From Flavobacterium degerlachei (lineage in GTDB: Bacteria; Bacteroidota; Bacteroidia; Flavobacteriales; Flavobacteriaceae), in contig NZ_FNMV01000003.1 of NCBI RefSeq assembly GCF_900106645.1, positions 62,001 to 126,000 on the forward strand: DNA of 64,000 nt, in the 5' to 3' direction. The stretch's first letter is position 1; the number at the start of each line of letters is the position of its first letter. Made by a program: the position numbers and the translations under genes. The notes under the pieces are model-generated. The model searched no databases and had not been told where the DNA came from. It was given only the letters and a program-made list of their open reading frames with translations. Shown one piece after another: positions 27,593 through 36,093 of this stretch.

Positions 27593-27955
27593 TTACGATA
27601 TTTGACTCATTTGAAAACCTCTATGCAATTTATTGTCTTTTATTTGCCAAATTGATATAAAATGTGCCAACAACATCTCCTCTCTTGGATTCTCAATCGT
27701 TTTGACAAAATGAGAATAACGAACCGTTATCATATCATTTTCTGCGATAATATGGCTTATTCTTATTTTAGAACGAACATAAGCCTGAGATAGTTCATCA
27801 GATAATTCTACCAAAGAAGCAAAATTTAACTGCACGAATCCTTTACTGCTATTCCAATCTACAATAACATCAGGATGCATATAATCTTTCAGAATCGCAC
27901 TGTCTATAAGTGCATCTGATTTATAGAATTCTTGAACGATTTCTTTTGCTGTCAT
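27593..27955 (-). CDS. NTF2-like (SnoaL-type) protein
   Basis: A 120-residue protein with the alpha plus beta cone fold pattern of the NTF2/SnoaL superfamily: N-terminal helix MTAKEIVQEFYKSDAL, then DYMHPDVIVDWNSSKG, and paired strands ending HFISIWQIKDNKLHRGFQMSQ. Members range from isomerases to ligand-binding proteins, and nothing in the sequence selects one. It follows the second LpxD-like gene by 2 bp, so the two are translationally close and co-transcribed. Confidence 0.8.
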   Translation of the reverse strand: MTAKEIVQEFYKSDALIDSAILKDYMHPDVIVDWNSSKGFVQLNFASLVELSDELSQAYVRSKIRISHIIAENDMITVRYSHFVKTIENPREEMLLAHFISIWQIKDNKLHRGFQMSQIS

Positions 27956-27957
27956 AC

Positions 27958-28887
27958 TTATTTCAATTTATTTAAAATCTCGGGGATTTTTTTAATATTG
28001 GCCAGTTGCTTTAACTTTTCTCTGGACTCTTCGATAGGGGTTCCAAAATAAGATTTCCCTCCTTCTACTGATTTCGTCACTCCTGTTTGACCAAGAATGA
28101 TTGCTTTTTTTCCAATTGTTATTCCGCTTGTGGTACCCACTTGTCCCCAGATTGTAACTTCATCTTCTATAATTACACAACCTGCAATACCTGTTTGCGA
28201 AGCTATCAGACATTTCTTTCCAATCACAGTGTCATGTCCTACATGCACCTGATTATCCAGTTTTGTTCCTTCTCCAATGATTGTATCACCACTTACTCCT
28301 TTGTCAATAGTACAAAGTGCACCAATGCCGACATTGTCTTTAATTACCACTCTACCACCCGACAGTAACTGGTCAAATCCATCCTCACGCTTTTTGTAAT
28401 AAAAAGCATCAGCCCCTAAAACAGAACCTGCATGAATGATAACATTATCACCAATTATCGTATGATCATAAATAGAAACATTAGAATGTATCATACAATT
28501 CTCCCCTATTACAACATGATTTCCTACGAAAGCATTTGGCTGTATTACAGTGTCTTGACCAATTTTTGCTGAAGCAGAAATTGAAGCACTAGCAGACTGG
28601 AACGGTTTGAAATGATTCGTCAATATATTAAAATCCCTGAATGGATCGTCAGATATCAAAAGTGCTTTTCCTTCAGGACAATCTACTTTCTTGTTTATAA
28701 GAATAATTGTTGCGGCTGATTTTAAAGCTTTATCATAATATTTAGGATGATCCACAAAAACGATATCACCTTCTTCTACAACATGAATTTCGTTCATGCC
28801 TAAAATTTCAAAATTTTTATCACCTACAGATTCACAGTTAAGTAAATTTGCAATTTCTTGTAAAGAATGTACTTTATTAAATTTCAT
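27958..28887 (-). CDS. second LpxD-like hexapeptide-repeat acyltransferase
   Basis: A 309-residue protein, started at the ATG at 28887; the upstream in-frame codon at 28902 is TTG. Residues 1-95 are an LpxD-type uridine-binding domain and the rest is a left-handed beta-helix of hexapeptide repeats ending with a C-terminal helix. VGHDTVIG occupies the place of the catalytic-His motif of LpxD. A canonical LpxD is encoded at 31915 in the same gene block, so this is a paralogue, perhaps with a different acyl chain or sugar substrate. Confidence 0.85.
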   Translation of the reverse strand: MKFNKVHSLQEIANLLNCESVGDKNFEILGMNEIHVVEEGDIVFVDHPKYYDKALKSAATIILINKKVDCPEGKALLISDDPFRDFNILTNHFKPFQSASASISASAKIGQDTVIQPNAFVGNHVVIGENCMIHSNVSIYDHTIIGDNVIIHAGSVLGADAFYYKKREDGFDQLLSGGRVVIKDNVGIGALCTIDKGVSGDTIIGEGTKLDNQVHVGHDTVIGKKCLIASQTGIAGCVIIEDEVTIWGQVGTTSGITIGKKAIILGQTGVTKSVEGGKSYFGTPIEESREKLKQLANIKKIPEILNKLK

Positions 28888-28906
28888 AAATTTTGTATTC
28901 AATGAT

Positions 28907-28952
28907 CAGTGGTCGGTATTCAGTTTTAATACAAACTGAATACCGACCACTG
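28907..28952. repeat. 20-bp perfect inverted repeat between efp and the LpxD-like gene
   Basis: Arms 28907-28926 and 28933-28952 pair perfectly over 20 bp around a 6-base loop. It lies 4 bp beyond the efp stop. There is no T tract on the minus strand after it, so it is not a standard terminator. The arm, beginning CAGTGGTCGGTATTCAG, belongs to a low-complexity family whose fragment recurs at 57840-57870. Confidence 0.85.
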
Positions 28953-28956
28953 CAAA

Positions 28957-29523
28957 CTATTCTTTAACGCGCTCCATGTAAGAACCTGTTGTAGTGTCTA
29001 TTTTAATCTTATCTCCTTCATTGATAAACAAAGGTACGTTTACGGTCGCTCCAGTTTCAACAGTTGCTGATTTTGTTGCATTTGTAGCCGTATTTCCCTT
29101 AATTCCAGGTTCTGCGTAAGTAACTTCAAGAATTACTGAAGATGGCATATCTACTGATAAAGGCAAATCAGTCTCTGTATTGATACTTACCATAACACTT
29201 TCGCCTTCTTTCAATAAATCTGGTGAATCCAAAATATTTTTATTCAAAGATATTTGTTCGAAAGTCTCCGTGTTCATAAAATGAAAATCGTCCCCTTCTG
29301 GATATAAATACTGAAATTTGTGGTTTTCCACTCTTACTTCTTCAATTTTATGCCCAGCTGAAAATGTATTGTCCAATACTTTTCCATTACTTAAACTTCT
29401 TAGTTTAGTTCTAACAAAAGCAGGTCCTTTTCCTGGTTTAACGTGAAGAAATTCAATGATTTTGTAAATGTCATTGTTATATTTAATACACAATCCGTTT
29501 TTGATGTCTGATGTAGATGCCAT
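28957..29523 (-). CDS. efp: translation elongation factor P
   Basis: A 188-residue protein of normal length with the three beta-barrel domains of EF-P. The modification-loop lysine is K32 in KPGKGPAF, and the last domain ends with the KIDTTTGSYMERVK signature. It relieves ribosome stalling at polyproline stretches. It lies in the conserved flavobacterial block lpxD-lpxC/fabZ-lpxA-efp, 146 bp downstream of lpxA. Confidence 0.97.
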   Translation of the reverse strand: MASTSDIKNGLCIKYNNDIYKIIEFLHVKPGKGPAFVRTKLRSLSNGKVLDNTFSAGHKIEEVRVENHKFQYLYPEGDDFHFMNTETFEQISLNKNILDSPDLLKEGESVMVSINTETDLPLSVDMPSSVILEVTYAEPGIKGNTATNATKSATVETGATVNVPLFINEGDKIKIDTTTGSYMERVKE

Positions 29524-29669
29524 GATATTATTTGTTTTTTTCCACCCAACTCCTCCCCGAAGGGTAAGAAAACAGAATTGAAGTGTGTTACTTATTATTT
29601 ATAGTATTATTCTAATTTTTATCCAACTAATAAATTCATCTCAATCCTTTTAAAGGACTGACTTAATTT

Positions 29670-30455
29670 CTAATAGTTTCCTGTGTATCCTTTCATAACT
29701 CCCCTAGAAGAATTTCTGATAAAATCAAGAATTTCGTCGCGTTCCGGAGTTGCTTCCATCTCTGCTTCAATAATTCCTATTGCCTGTGTGGTGTTATAGT
29801 TTTTTTGGTACAAAATTCTATAAATGTCCTGAATCTCTTTGATTTTTTCAGTTGTAAAACCTCTTCTTCTTAAACCTACAGAGTTAATCCCAACATAAGA
29901 CAAAGGTTCTTTTGCCGCTTTTGTAAAAGGAGGAACATCTTTTCTTACTAATGAACCACCAGAAATCATAGCATGATCCCCAATATGAATGAACTGATGT
30001 ACTGCTGCTAAACCACCAATAACGGCAAATTTACCAACCGTTACATGTCCTGCTAATGCTACACCATTTACAATAATAGCATTGTCACCAATATGACAAT
30101 CATGAGCAATATGTGCCGTTGCCATAATCAAACAATTGTTTCCAAGTGTTGTTTGACCAGACGCTATTGTACCGCGGTTGATTGTAACACATTCTCTAAT
30201 GGTACAATTATCCCCAATAATAGCTAGTGATTCCTCTCCACCAAACTTTAAATCCTGTGGAACAGCAGAAATTACTGCACCAGGAAATATATTACAATTT
30301 TTTCCAATTCTTGCGCCTTCCATAATGGTTACATTAGAACCTATCCATGTTCCATCACCAATAACTACGTTATTATGAATGGTTGTGAAAGGCTCAATAA
30401 CAACATTTTTGGCTATTTTTGCGCCAGGATGAACATATGCTAAGGGTTGATTCAT
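29670..30455 (-). CDS. lpxA: UDP-N-acetylglucosamine acyltransferase
   Basis: A 261-residue hexapeptide-repeat protein. The beta-helix (about 1-185) is followed by a C-terminal helical domain typical of LpxA. The catalytic His lies in ATAHIAHDCHIGD, and the GLRRRGFTTEKI motif opens the C-terminal domain. It transfers a 3-hydroxyacyl chain from ACP to UDP-GlcNAc in the first step of lipid A synthesis. It lies 78 bp downstream of lpxC-fabZ on the same strand. Confidence 0.96.
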   Translation of the reverse strand: MNQPLAYVHPGAKIAKNVVIEPFTTIHNNVVIGDGTWIGSNVTIMEGARIGKNCNIFPGAVISAVPQDLKFGGEESLAIIGDNCTIRECVTINRGTIASGQTTLGNNCLIMATAHIAHDCHIGDNAIIVNGVALAGHVTVGKFAVIGGLAAVHQFIHIGDHAMISGGSLVRKDVPPFTKAAKEPLSYVGINSVGLRRRGFTTEKIKEIQDIYRILYQKNYNTTQAIGIIEAEMEATPERDEILDFIRNSSRGVMKGYTGNY

Positions 30456-30533
30456 CTACTTATTTTTATGTTTTTTATATTCATGATAAAAACTTTGAAA
30501 ATCTAATTTCGAATTTTTACCCTTATCTTAAAT

Positions 30534-31922
30534 TTATTGCTTTTTGGCAATTTGAGCCATTAATTCTGCTTCTGCAACTAGTTTTCCATTCGCATAAGCG
30601 TTGGCCTGCATATGACAGATTCCTCTTCTGATAGGCGTAATTAAATCGCATTTAAATATTAAAGTATCACCAGGTAACACCTTATGCTTGAATTTAACAT
30701 TATCTATTTTCATAAAATAAGTCAAATAATTTTCAGGATCTGGAACAGTGCTTAACACTAAAATTCCACCAGTTTGTGCCATTGCCTCAACAATTAGTAC
30801 ACCCGGCATAACTGGAGCTTCTGGAAAATGTCCTACAAAGAAATTTTCATTCATTGTCACATTTTTCATACCAACCACATGACTCTCAGACATCTCAATA
30901 ATTCTGTCAATCAATAAAAATGGAGGTCTATGAGGAAGAACTGCCATGATTTTATGGATATCCATCAAGGGCTCCAAATTTAAATCATAAACAGGGACAT
31001 AATTTCTTTGTTCTATTTTGATGATTTTTGCCATCTTTTTTGCAAACTGAGTATTTACAAAATGCCCTGGTTTATTAGCAATAACTTTTCCTTGTATTTT
31101 AGTTCCAATCAAAGCTAAATCCCCAACCACATCAAGAAGTTTATGTCTGGCAGCTTCATTAGGGTAATGCAAAGTAAGATTGTCTAATATTCCATTAGGT
31201 TTTACATTTATAGTTTCTTTACCAAAAGCTACTTTCAAATTCTCCATTGTAGATTCAGATATTTCCTTATCAACATATACAATAGCATTATTCAAGTCAC
31301 CTCCTTTAATTAGACCGTTGTCTAGCAACTCTTCTAATTCATGTAAAAAACTAAAAGTTCTTGATTCAGAAATTTCAGTTTTAAAATCGGCAATACTTTT
31401 CATATTGGCATTTTGAGTACCTAATATTTTAGTCCCAAAATCTACCATAGCAGTAACACAATAATGGTCACTTGGCATAATCAATATTTCACTTCCTGAA
31501 GCTTCATCAGTAAAAGAAATAACTTCTTTCACTACATATACTTTACGTTTGGCATTTTGTTCTTCAATTCCCGCTTTTTCAAGCGCTTCAACAAAATACT
31601 TAGACGAACCATCCATTATAGGTAGTTCAGAAGCGTTTAATTCAATAATGACATTGTCTAAATCGCAACCAACTAATGCCGCCAGAACATGTTCTGGGGT
31701 TTGGATTTTTACTCCAAGTTTCTCTAAATTGGTTCCTCTTTGTGTGTTTACGACATAATTTGCGTCAGCTTCAACAACAGGTTGTCCCTCTAGATCTACT
31801 CTGACAAAAGTGAATCCATTATTTATTGGAGCCGGCTTAAATGTCATTTGAACCTCTTTCCCGGTGTGTAATCCTACTCCGGTAAGCGAGATTTCTGTCT
31901 TGATAGTCTTCTGTTTAACCAT
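30534..31922 (-). CDS. lpxC-fabZ: bifunctional LpxC deacetylase / FabZ dehydratase
   Basis: A 462-residue natural fusion found across Bacteroidota. Residues about 1-300 are LpxC (TGVGLHTGK at the start, HVLAAL and HKLLDVVGD with zinc and catalytic residues, HFVNTQFAKK). Residues about 315-462 are FabZ (LPHRPPFLLIDRI and GHFPEAPVMPGVLIVEAMAQ with catalytic His and Glu). It deacetylates the LpxA product in lipid A synthesis and dehydrates 3-hydroxyacyl-ACP in fatty-acid synthesis, tying the two pathways. Its start overlaps the lpxD stop by 8 bp. Confidence 0.97.
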   Translation of the reverse strand: MVKQKTIKTEISLTGVGLHTGKEVQMTFKPAPINNGFTFVRVDLEGQPVVEADANYVVNTQRGTNLEKLGVKIQTPEHVLAALVGCDLDNVIIELNASELPIMDGSSKYFVEALEKAGIEEQNAKRKVYVVKEVISFTDEASGSEILIMPSDHYCVTAMVDFGTKILGTQNANMKSIADFKTEISESRTFSFLHELEELLDNGLIKGGDLNNAIVYVDKEISESTMENLKVAFGKETINVKPNGILDNLTLHYPNEAARHKLLDVVGDLALIGTKIQGKVIANKPGHFVNTQFAKKMAKIIKIEQRNYVPVYDLNLEPLMDIHKIMAVLPHRPPFLLIDRIIEMSESHVVGMKNVTMNENFFVGHFPEAPVMPGVLIVEAMAQTGGILVLSTVPDPENYLTYFMKIDNVKFKHKVLPGDTLIFKCDLITPIRRGICHMQANAYANGKLVAEAELMAQIAKKQ

Positions 31923-32958
31923 TATTCCCGTTTTTTTGGTTTGTTATTTGTTTCTTTAATTCTTCTAATTCTGCAACAATCTTTGGCAAATTCTTGAAAT
32001 AAACATAGGATTTGCTAAAATCATTGTATCCAAATGTTGGACTTCCCTGCAAGATTTCATCGTCTTTAATATTCCTTCCTACACCAGATTGTGCTTGAAT
32101 ACGAACATTATTCCCAATAGTTAAATGCCCTGCAATTCCTACCTGTCCTCCGATCATGCCGTTTTTACCAATTTTTGTAGAACCTGCAATACCCGTTTGT
32201 GCGGCAATCACTGTATTCTCACCTATTTCAACATTGTGGGCAATCTGAATTTGATTATCAAGCTTTACCCCTTTTCTAATAATAGTAGAACCCATAGTGG
32301 CTCTATCTATCGTAGTACAGGAACCTATATCAACATTGTCCTCTATAATAACGTTCCCTATTTGGGGTATTTTTTTAAAAGTTCCGTCAGGATTTGGCGC
32401 AAAGCCAAAACCATCTGCACCAATTATAGCTCCAGAATGGATAGCACAATTGCTACCAATCACGGTTTCTGAATATATTTTGGCGCCAGCAAAAATAGTC
32501 ACATTATCTCCAATGACAACATTATCTCCAATAAAACAATTTGGATAAATTTTGACATTATCGCCAATCACCACCTTTGAACCTATATAACTAAAACTAC
32601 CTAAATATAAGTTTTTACCATATTTAGTGTTTTCTGATATAACAGATGGCTGTTCTATTCCACTTTTATTTCCTTTGGCCTGATCATAAAACTCCAATAA
32701 TTTAGAAAAAGCCAAATAAGCATCGTCTACTTTAACTAAAGTTGTTTTAATTTCTGATTCTGGGGTAAAGGTCTTATTTACAATTGTAATACTAGCTTTT
32801 GTAGTATAAATAAAGCTATTGTACTTAGGATTCGATAAAAAAGTCAGCGAGCCGTCTTTTCCTTCTTCAATTTTAGATAACTCGTGCACTTCAGCATTGG
32901 GATTCCCAACAACCTCACCTTCCAAAATCCCCGCTATTTGTTCTGCTGTAAATTTCAT
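31915..32958 (-). CDS. lpxD: UDP-3-O-acylglucosamine N-acyltransferase
   Basis: A 347-residue LpxD of usual length. It has the N-terminal uridine-binding domain (1-100), the hexapeptide beta-helix with the catalytic-His motif QIAHNVEIG, then FGYNDFSKSYVYFKNLPKI and a C-terminal helix. It adds the N-linked 3-hydroxyacyl chain in lipid A synthesis. It starts 27 bp after the HD-domain gene and overlaps lpxC-fabZ by 8 bp, indicating one transcript from the promoter at 34250-34277. Confidence 0.96.
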   Translation of the reverse strand: MKFTAEQIAGILEGEVVGNPNAEVHELSKIEEGKDGSLTFLSNPKYNSFIYTTKASITIVNKTFTPESEIKTTLVKVDDAYLAFSKLLEFYDQAKGNKSGIEQPSVISENTKYGKNLYLGSFSYIGSKVVIGDNVKIYPNCFIGDNVVIGDNVTIFAGAKIYSETVIGSNCAIHSGAIIGADGFGFAPNPDGTFKKIPQIGNVIIEDNVDIGSCTTIDRATMGSTIIRKGVKLDNQIQIAHNVEIGENTVIAAQTGIAGSTKIGKNGMIGGQVGIAGHLTIGNNVRIQAQSGVGRNIKDDEILQGSPTFGYNDFSKSYVYFKNLPKIVAELEELKKQITNQKNGNNG

Positions 32959-32985
32959 TCCGACAAAAATATAAAAAAATAGATT

Positions 32986-34101
32986 TTAAATGTTCATTTC
33001 CACAAGTTGTTTTGGGAAACAGATGTAATATTTGGTGACCGATTTCGATAATGATTTTAAATTCAGCTGGTCAGAAGATTCAATTACATCCTCGACAGTC
33101 TTGTCTTTTTTCAAAATTCGTATCGGTTCTTGTTCTTTACTGTATGCTTGATTTTTAATTTTACCTTTAAAAATAAAATAACTACTTTCTGCGATACTTA
33201 TATTGTTCTCCAGTGCAAACCGTTCCTTCATAGGTTGCAAATCTTCCACTTGCAATTTTTCACTGGTCAATTTTATTTTCAATAAATCCCTATTGATAAT
33301 CATCTTGCTTAACGAAGATAGAATAAAATCATCTTGTCGTTGCCACGATTTTAACGCACTTATAATATCAAAATCATCCAATTGGGAAAATAAGTCTAAA
33401 GTATCTGTATCAAATGTCTCCAGTGTAACCTTGTTCTGTAAAAAAAACTGCAATGGCTCGCTGCATGGCAACAGCATTCCTTTTAATGTGAGTTCTTTTG
33501 CACGCTTTAATATTCTGGTTAAAATTAACTCAGCCACCAAACTAGTTTTGTGCAAATAAGCCTGCCAGTACATCAAACGTCTGGACATCAGAAATTCTTC
33601 TACTGAATACACTCCCTTCTCTTCGATTACTAAAACATCGTCCACTACATTCATCATTTGGATCAATCGCTCCGAATTGACATTTCCTTCCGCAACACCT
33701 GAATAAAAGCTATCGCGTTTTAAATAATCCATTCGATCCATATCTAATTGGCTTGAGATAAGCTGCAACATGAACTTTCTATGATAATGTCCTTCAAATA
33801 CCTGAATCGCCAAATCCAATTGCCCTTCAAATTCCACGTTCAATTGATGCATAAACAACAAAGAGATTTCTTCATGGTGCACATCTTCCACGATGCTTCT
33901 TTCCATCGCATGGGAAAATGGTCCGTGACCTATATCGTGCAATAAAATTGCTATATACAGGGCATTTTCTTCTTCTTTACTAATGGAAACCCCTTTAAAA
34001 CGTAGCACATCAACTGCCTTTTGCATCAAATGCATGCAACCTAGAGCGTGATGAAAACGAGTATGATTAGCCCCTGGATATACTAAATAGGACAAACCCA
34101 T
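32986..34101 (-). CDS. HD-domain phosphohydrolase, reading frame after an internal stop
   Basis: A 371-residue frame with all HD-domain metal ligands: H in HTRFHHALG, HD in LLHDIGHGPFSH, and D in SQLDMDRMDYLKRDS. Relatives are dGTPase-like HD hydrolases of about 400 residues. This frame begins at an internal Met (QMGLSYLVYPGANHTRF). The expected preceding 41 residues are encoded directly upstream in frame but interrupted by TAA at 34158-34156. An AAGGAGG (34117-34111) sits nine bases before this ATG, so re-initiation may still give an N-terminally shortened enzyme. It could be a natural pseudogene, a sequencing error, or a working restart. Confidence 0.8.
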   Translation of the reverse strand: MGLSYLVYPGANHTRFHHALGCMHLMQKAVDVLRFKGVSISKEEENALYIAILLHDIGHGPFSHAMERSIVEDVHHEEISLLFMHQLNVEFEGQLDLAIQVFEGHYHRKFMLQLISSQLDMDRMDYLKRDSFYSGVAEGNVNSERLIQMMNVVDDVLVIEEKGVYSVEEFLMSRRLMYWQAYLHKTSLVAELILTRILKRAKELTLKGMLLPCSEPLQFFLQNKVTLETFDTDTLDLFSQLDDFDIISALKSWQRQDDFILSSLSKMIINRDLLKIKLTSEKLQVEDLQPMKERFALENNISIAESSYFIFKGKIKNQAYSKEQEPIRILKKDKTVEDVIESSDQLNLKSLSKSVTKYYICFPKQLVEMNI

Positions 34102-34227
34102 TTGAGAAATCCTCCTTAATCTTTGAAAATAAGGGTGTTGTATTAGGTCGTAAATTTAGGCATTCGGAATGCTTATGAAACCATAAATGGGATCGTTGAA
34201 TATTTTCAGTTTATTGATTTGACTCAC
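34102..34227 (-). pseudogene. 5' segment of the HD gene with in-frame TAA
   Basis: From a GTG at 34227 the frame reads MSQINKLKIFNDPIYGFI followed by SIPNA, then TAA at 34158-34156, then IYDLIQHPYFQRLRRISQ joined in frame to the downstream CDS. Family members have Leu at the TAA position (NALIYDL), so a single T-to-A change of TTA explains it. The promoter at 34250-34277 is placed correctly for a GTG start here, which supports that the intact gene once began at 34227. Confidence 0.75.
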
Positions 34228-34249
34228 TATAACTTTCTTTTTAGGTCAA

Positions 34250-34277
34250 CAAATATAGTCAAATTAGATCTTATCAA
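34250..34277 (-). promoter_or_regulatory. promoter of the HD-lpx operon
   Basis: On the minus strand TTG (34277-34275), 17 bases, TATATTTG (34257-34250): an exact consensus match. Transcription would begin about 16 bases before the GTG at 34227. Confidence 0.68.
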
Positions 34278-34385
34278 TCAAAGTGTTTTTAGAAACCCTA
34301 ATTCTTGCTAAAATCATCTTTTTTTTGGTGATAAATAAGAATACAATAATTCGTAATAAAATTAACATAACATTAAGTTCGATTA

Positions 34386-34403
34386 GTTCGGTGTTTTGCG
34401 AAC
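34386..34403. promoter_or_regulatory. palindromic operator candidate for the GbsR/MarR regulator
   Basis: GTTCG, eight bases, CGAAC. It lies 6 bp upstream of the -7 box and 30 bp before the regulator's start codon, the position expected for autorepression. A second GTTCG half site lies just upstream at 34378-34382. Confidence 0.5.
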
Positions 34404-34409
34404 CAACCT

Positions 34410-34417
34410 TACATTTG
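34410..34417 (+). promoter_or_regulatory. -7 promoter box of the efflux operon
   Basis: TACATTTG, 16 bp before the ATG at 34434. The palindrome at 34386-34403 overlaps the region where the -33 element should be, suggesting repression by occlusion. Confidence 0.55.
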
Positions 34418-34433
34418 CACAAAATTTTATACC

Positions 34434-34928
34434 ATGGACATTCAAAATGAAAAAAATGAGTTAAGAGAAATGTTTGGTGATCATTTTGAGAAACTTTATA
34501 ACATTCCTCCATTAGCTGCAAGAATATTAGGCGTTCTAATTATTGATGGTTGTAAATCAGGGCTTAGGTTTGAATCATTAGTTGAAACTATGAGCGCCAG
34601 TAAAAGTTCCATTTCGACCAATTTAAATTTACTTTTAAAAATGGAAAAGATCACCTACTTCACAATTTGTGGTGATCGCAAGAAATATTTTAAAGCTGCC
34701 GATTTAAGTAAAAGATTAGGTAGCTATATGCAATTACTTGCTTCTGAAATGGCAATTATTAACCGAATGATTGTTTACAGAGAACATACAGCTTCTTGTC
34801 CTGAGGAAAAATGTAATCTTGAAAACGTAAAAGCGTATAAAGAGCACGTTAATGAAGTTGAGAAAATATTCCTAAATACGATCCAAAAGTTTCAAGAAAC
34901 AGAAATCAAAAATAAAAACAATCAATAA
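34434..34928 (+). CDS. GbsR/MarR-family transcriptional regulator
   Basis: A 164-residue regulator with a winged helix-turn-helix (about residues 20-95; SLVETMSASKSSISTNLNLLLKMEKITYF is the recognition part) and a C-terminal helical dimerisation region. Cysteines occur in SCPEEKCN (about 121-128). It is the first gene of the RND efflux operon, 25 bp before the adaptor gene, and probably represses its own promoter through the GTTCG/CGAAC palindrome. The inducer is unknown. Confidence 0.9.
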   Translation: MDIQNEKNELREMFGDHFEKLYNIPPLAARILGVLIIDGCKSGLRFESLVETMSASKSSISTNLNLLLKMEKITYFTICGDRKKYFKAADLSKRLGSYMQLLASEMAIINRMIVYREHTASCPEEKCNLENVKAYKEHVNEVEKIFLNTIQKFQETEIKNKNNQ

Positions 34929-34953
34929 ATAATTAATTTTAGTAAATACAATA

Positions 34954-36060
34954 ATGAAAAAGAGATCCTTTATAGGTGCAGTATTATTATCAATAAGCTT
35001 CCTCTCCTGCAAAAAAGAAACAACTCAAACGGCTCCTCCTGTACAACCCTACAAAGTAGTACAAATTGCCACATCAAATACCACTTTATTAGCTGAGTAT
35101 CCTGCTAGTTTAGAAGGAATTACAGATATTGATATTCGCGCAAAAGTGGACGGATATATCGAGAAAATATACGTTCAAGAAGGCCAAGAGGTTAAAAAAG
35201 GACAAATACTTTTTAAACTAGAAACTCAAACAGCTACTCAAGAAGCCGCTGCCGCAAAAGCTAAAATTACTGCTGCACAAGTAGAGGTAAATCGTCTAAA
35301 ACCTTTAGTTGACCGTAATATCATTAGTGATGTCCAACTAGAAACTGCCAAAGCAAATCTTGCTGGAGTTAAAAGTACGTACCAAAGTATTATTGCTAGA
35401 ATTAATTACGCCACTATAAAAAGTCCCGTTAACGGAATTGTAGGGAGTTTGCCTTTACGTTTGGGAAGTTATGTAAGCAGTCAAACAGTAGAGCCTTTAA
35501 CGCGTATTTCTGATGTGAGTACTGTTTTTGCTTATTTTTCTGTAAATGAAAAACAACAACTAGACATCATGATGAACTCTGAAGGAAAATCTTTTCAAGA
35601 TAAAATCAATAAAATGCCAGCTGTAAATTTAGTTTTAAGCAATGGTGTTGCGTATGAGCAAAAAGGTAAGATTGAAACTTTTAGTGGTCAAGCCAATATG
35701 CAAACTGGTTCATTTAATGTAAGAGCTAGTTTCCCTAATCCAAATAGATTATTACGTTCAGGTGGAAGCGGAACAATTCAAATTCCAACTGCCTTACAGG
35801 ATGTGATTATTATTCCTCAAAGCGCAACTTTAGAAATGCAAGACAAGCGTATTGCTCTTGTTGTTGATAAAGATAATAAAGTAAAAGCTGTACCTATTGT
35901 AGTGCGTCCAGTGCCTGGAGGTCGCTATTTTGTAGTTGATAGCGGACTTACAACTTCAGACAAAATGCTTATCGAAGGTGTAGGTATTGTTACTGAAGGA
36001 ACTCCTATCAAACCAGAAATCGTAGATTTTAATACTACGATTGAATCTGCAAAAAAATAA
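34954..36060 (+). CDS. RND efflux periplasmic adaptor subunit
   Basis: A 368-residue membrane fusion lipoprotein. The signal with lipobox FLSC puts the lipidated Cys at about residue 19. A lipoyl-like motif (VDGYIEKIYVQEGQEVKKGQILFKL) is split by a short alpha-hairpin rich in Ala and Gln, then beta-barrel and membrane-proximal domains follow (RISDVSTVFAYFSVNEKQQL). This is the AcrA/MexA type. It links the inner-membrane pump to the TolC-like channel encoded two genes downstream. Confidence 0.95.
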   Translation: MKKRSFIGAVLLSISFLSCKKETTQTAPPVQPYKVVQIATSNTTLLAEYPASLEGITDIDIRAKVDGYIEKIYVQEGQEVKKGQILFKLETQTATQEAAAAKAKITAAQVEVNRLKPLVDRNIISDVQLETAKANLAGVKSTYQSIIARINYATIKSPVNGIVGSLPLRLGSYVSSQTVEPLTRISDVSTVFAYFSVNEKQQLDIMMNSEGKSFQDKINKMPAVNLVLSNGVAYEQKGKIETFSGQANMQTGSFNVRASFPNPNRLLRSGGSGTIQIPTALQDVIIIPQSATLEMQDKRIALVVDKDNKVKAVPIVVRPVPGGRYFVVDSGLTTSDKMLIEGVGIVTEGTPIKPEIVDFNTTIESAKK

Positions 36061-36093
36061 TTGACAAACTAACTATTGAATAAATAACAAAAT

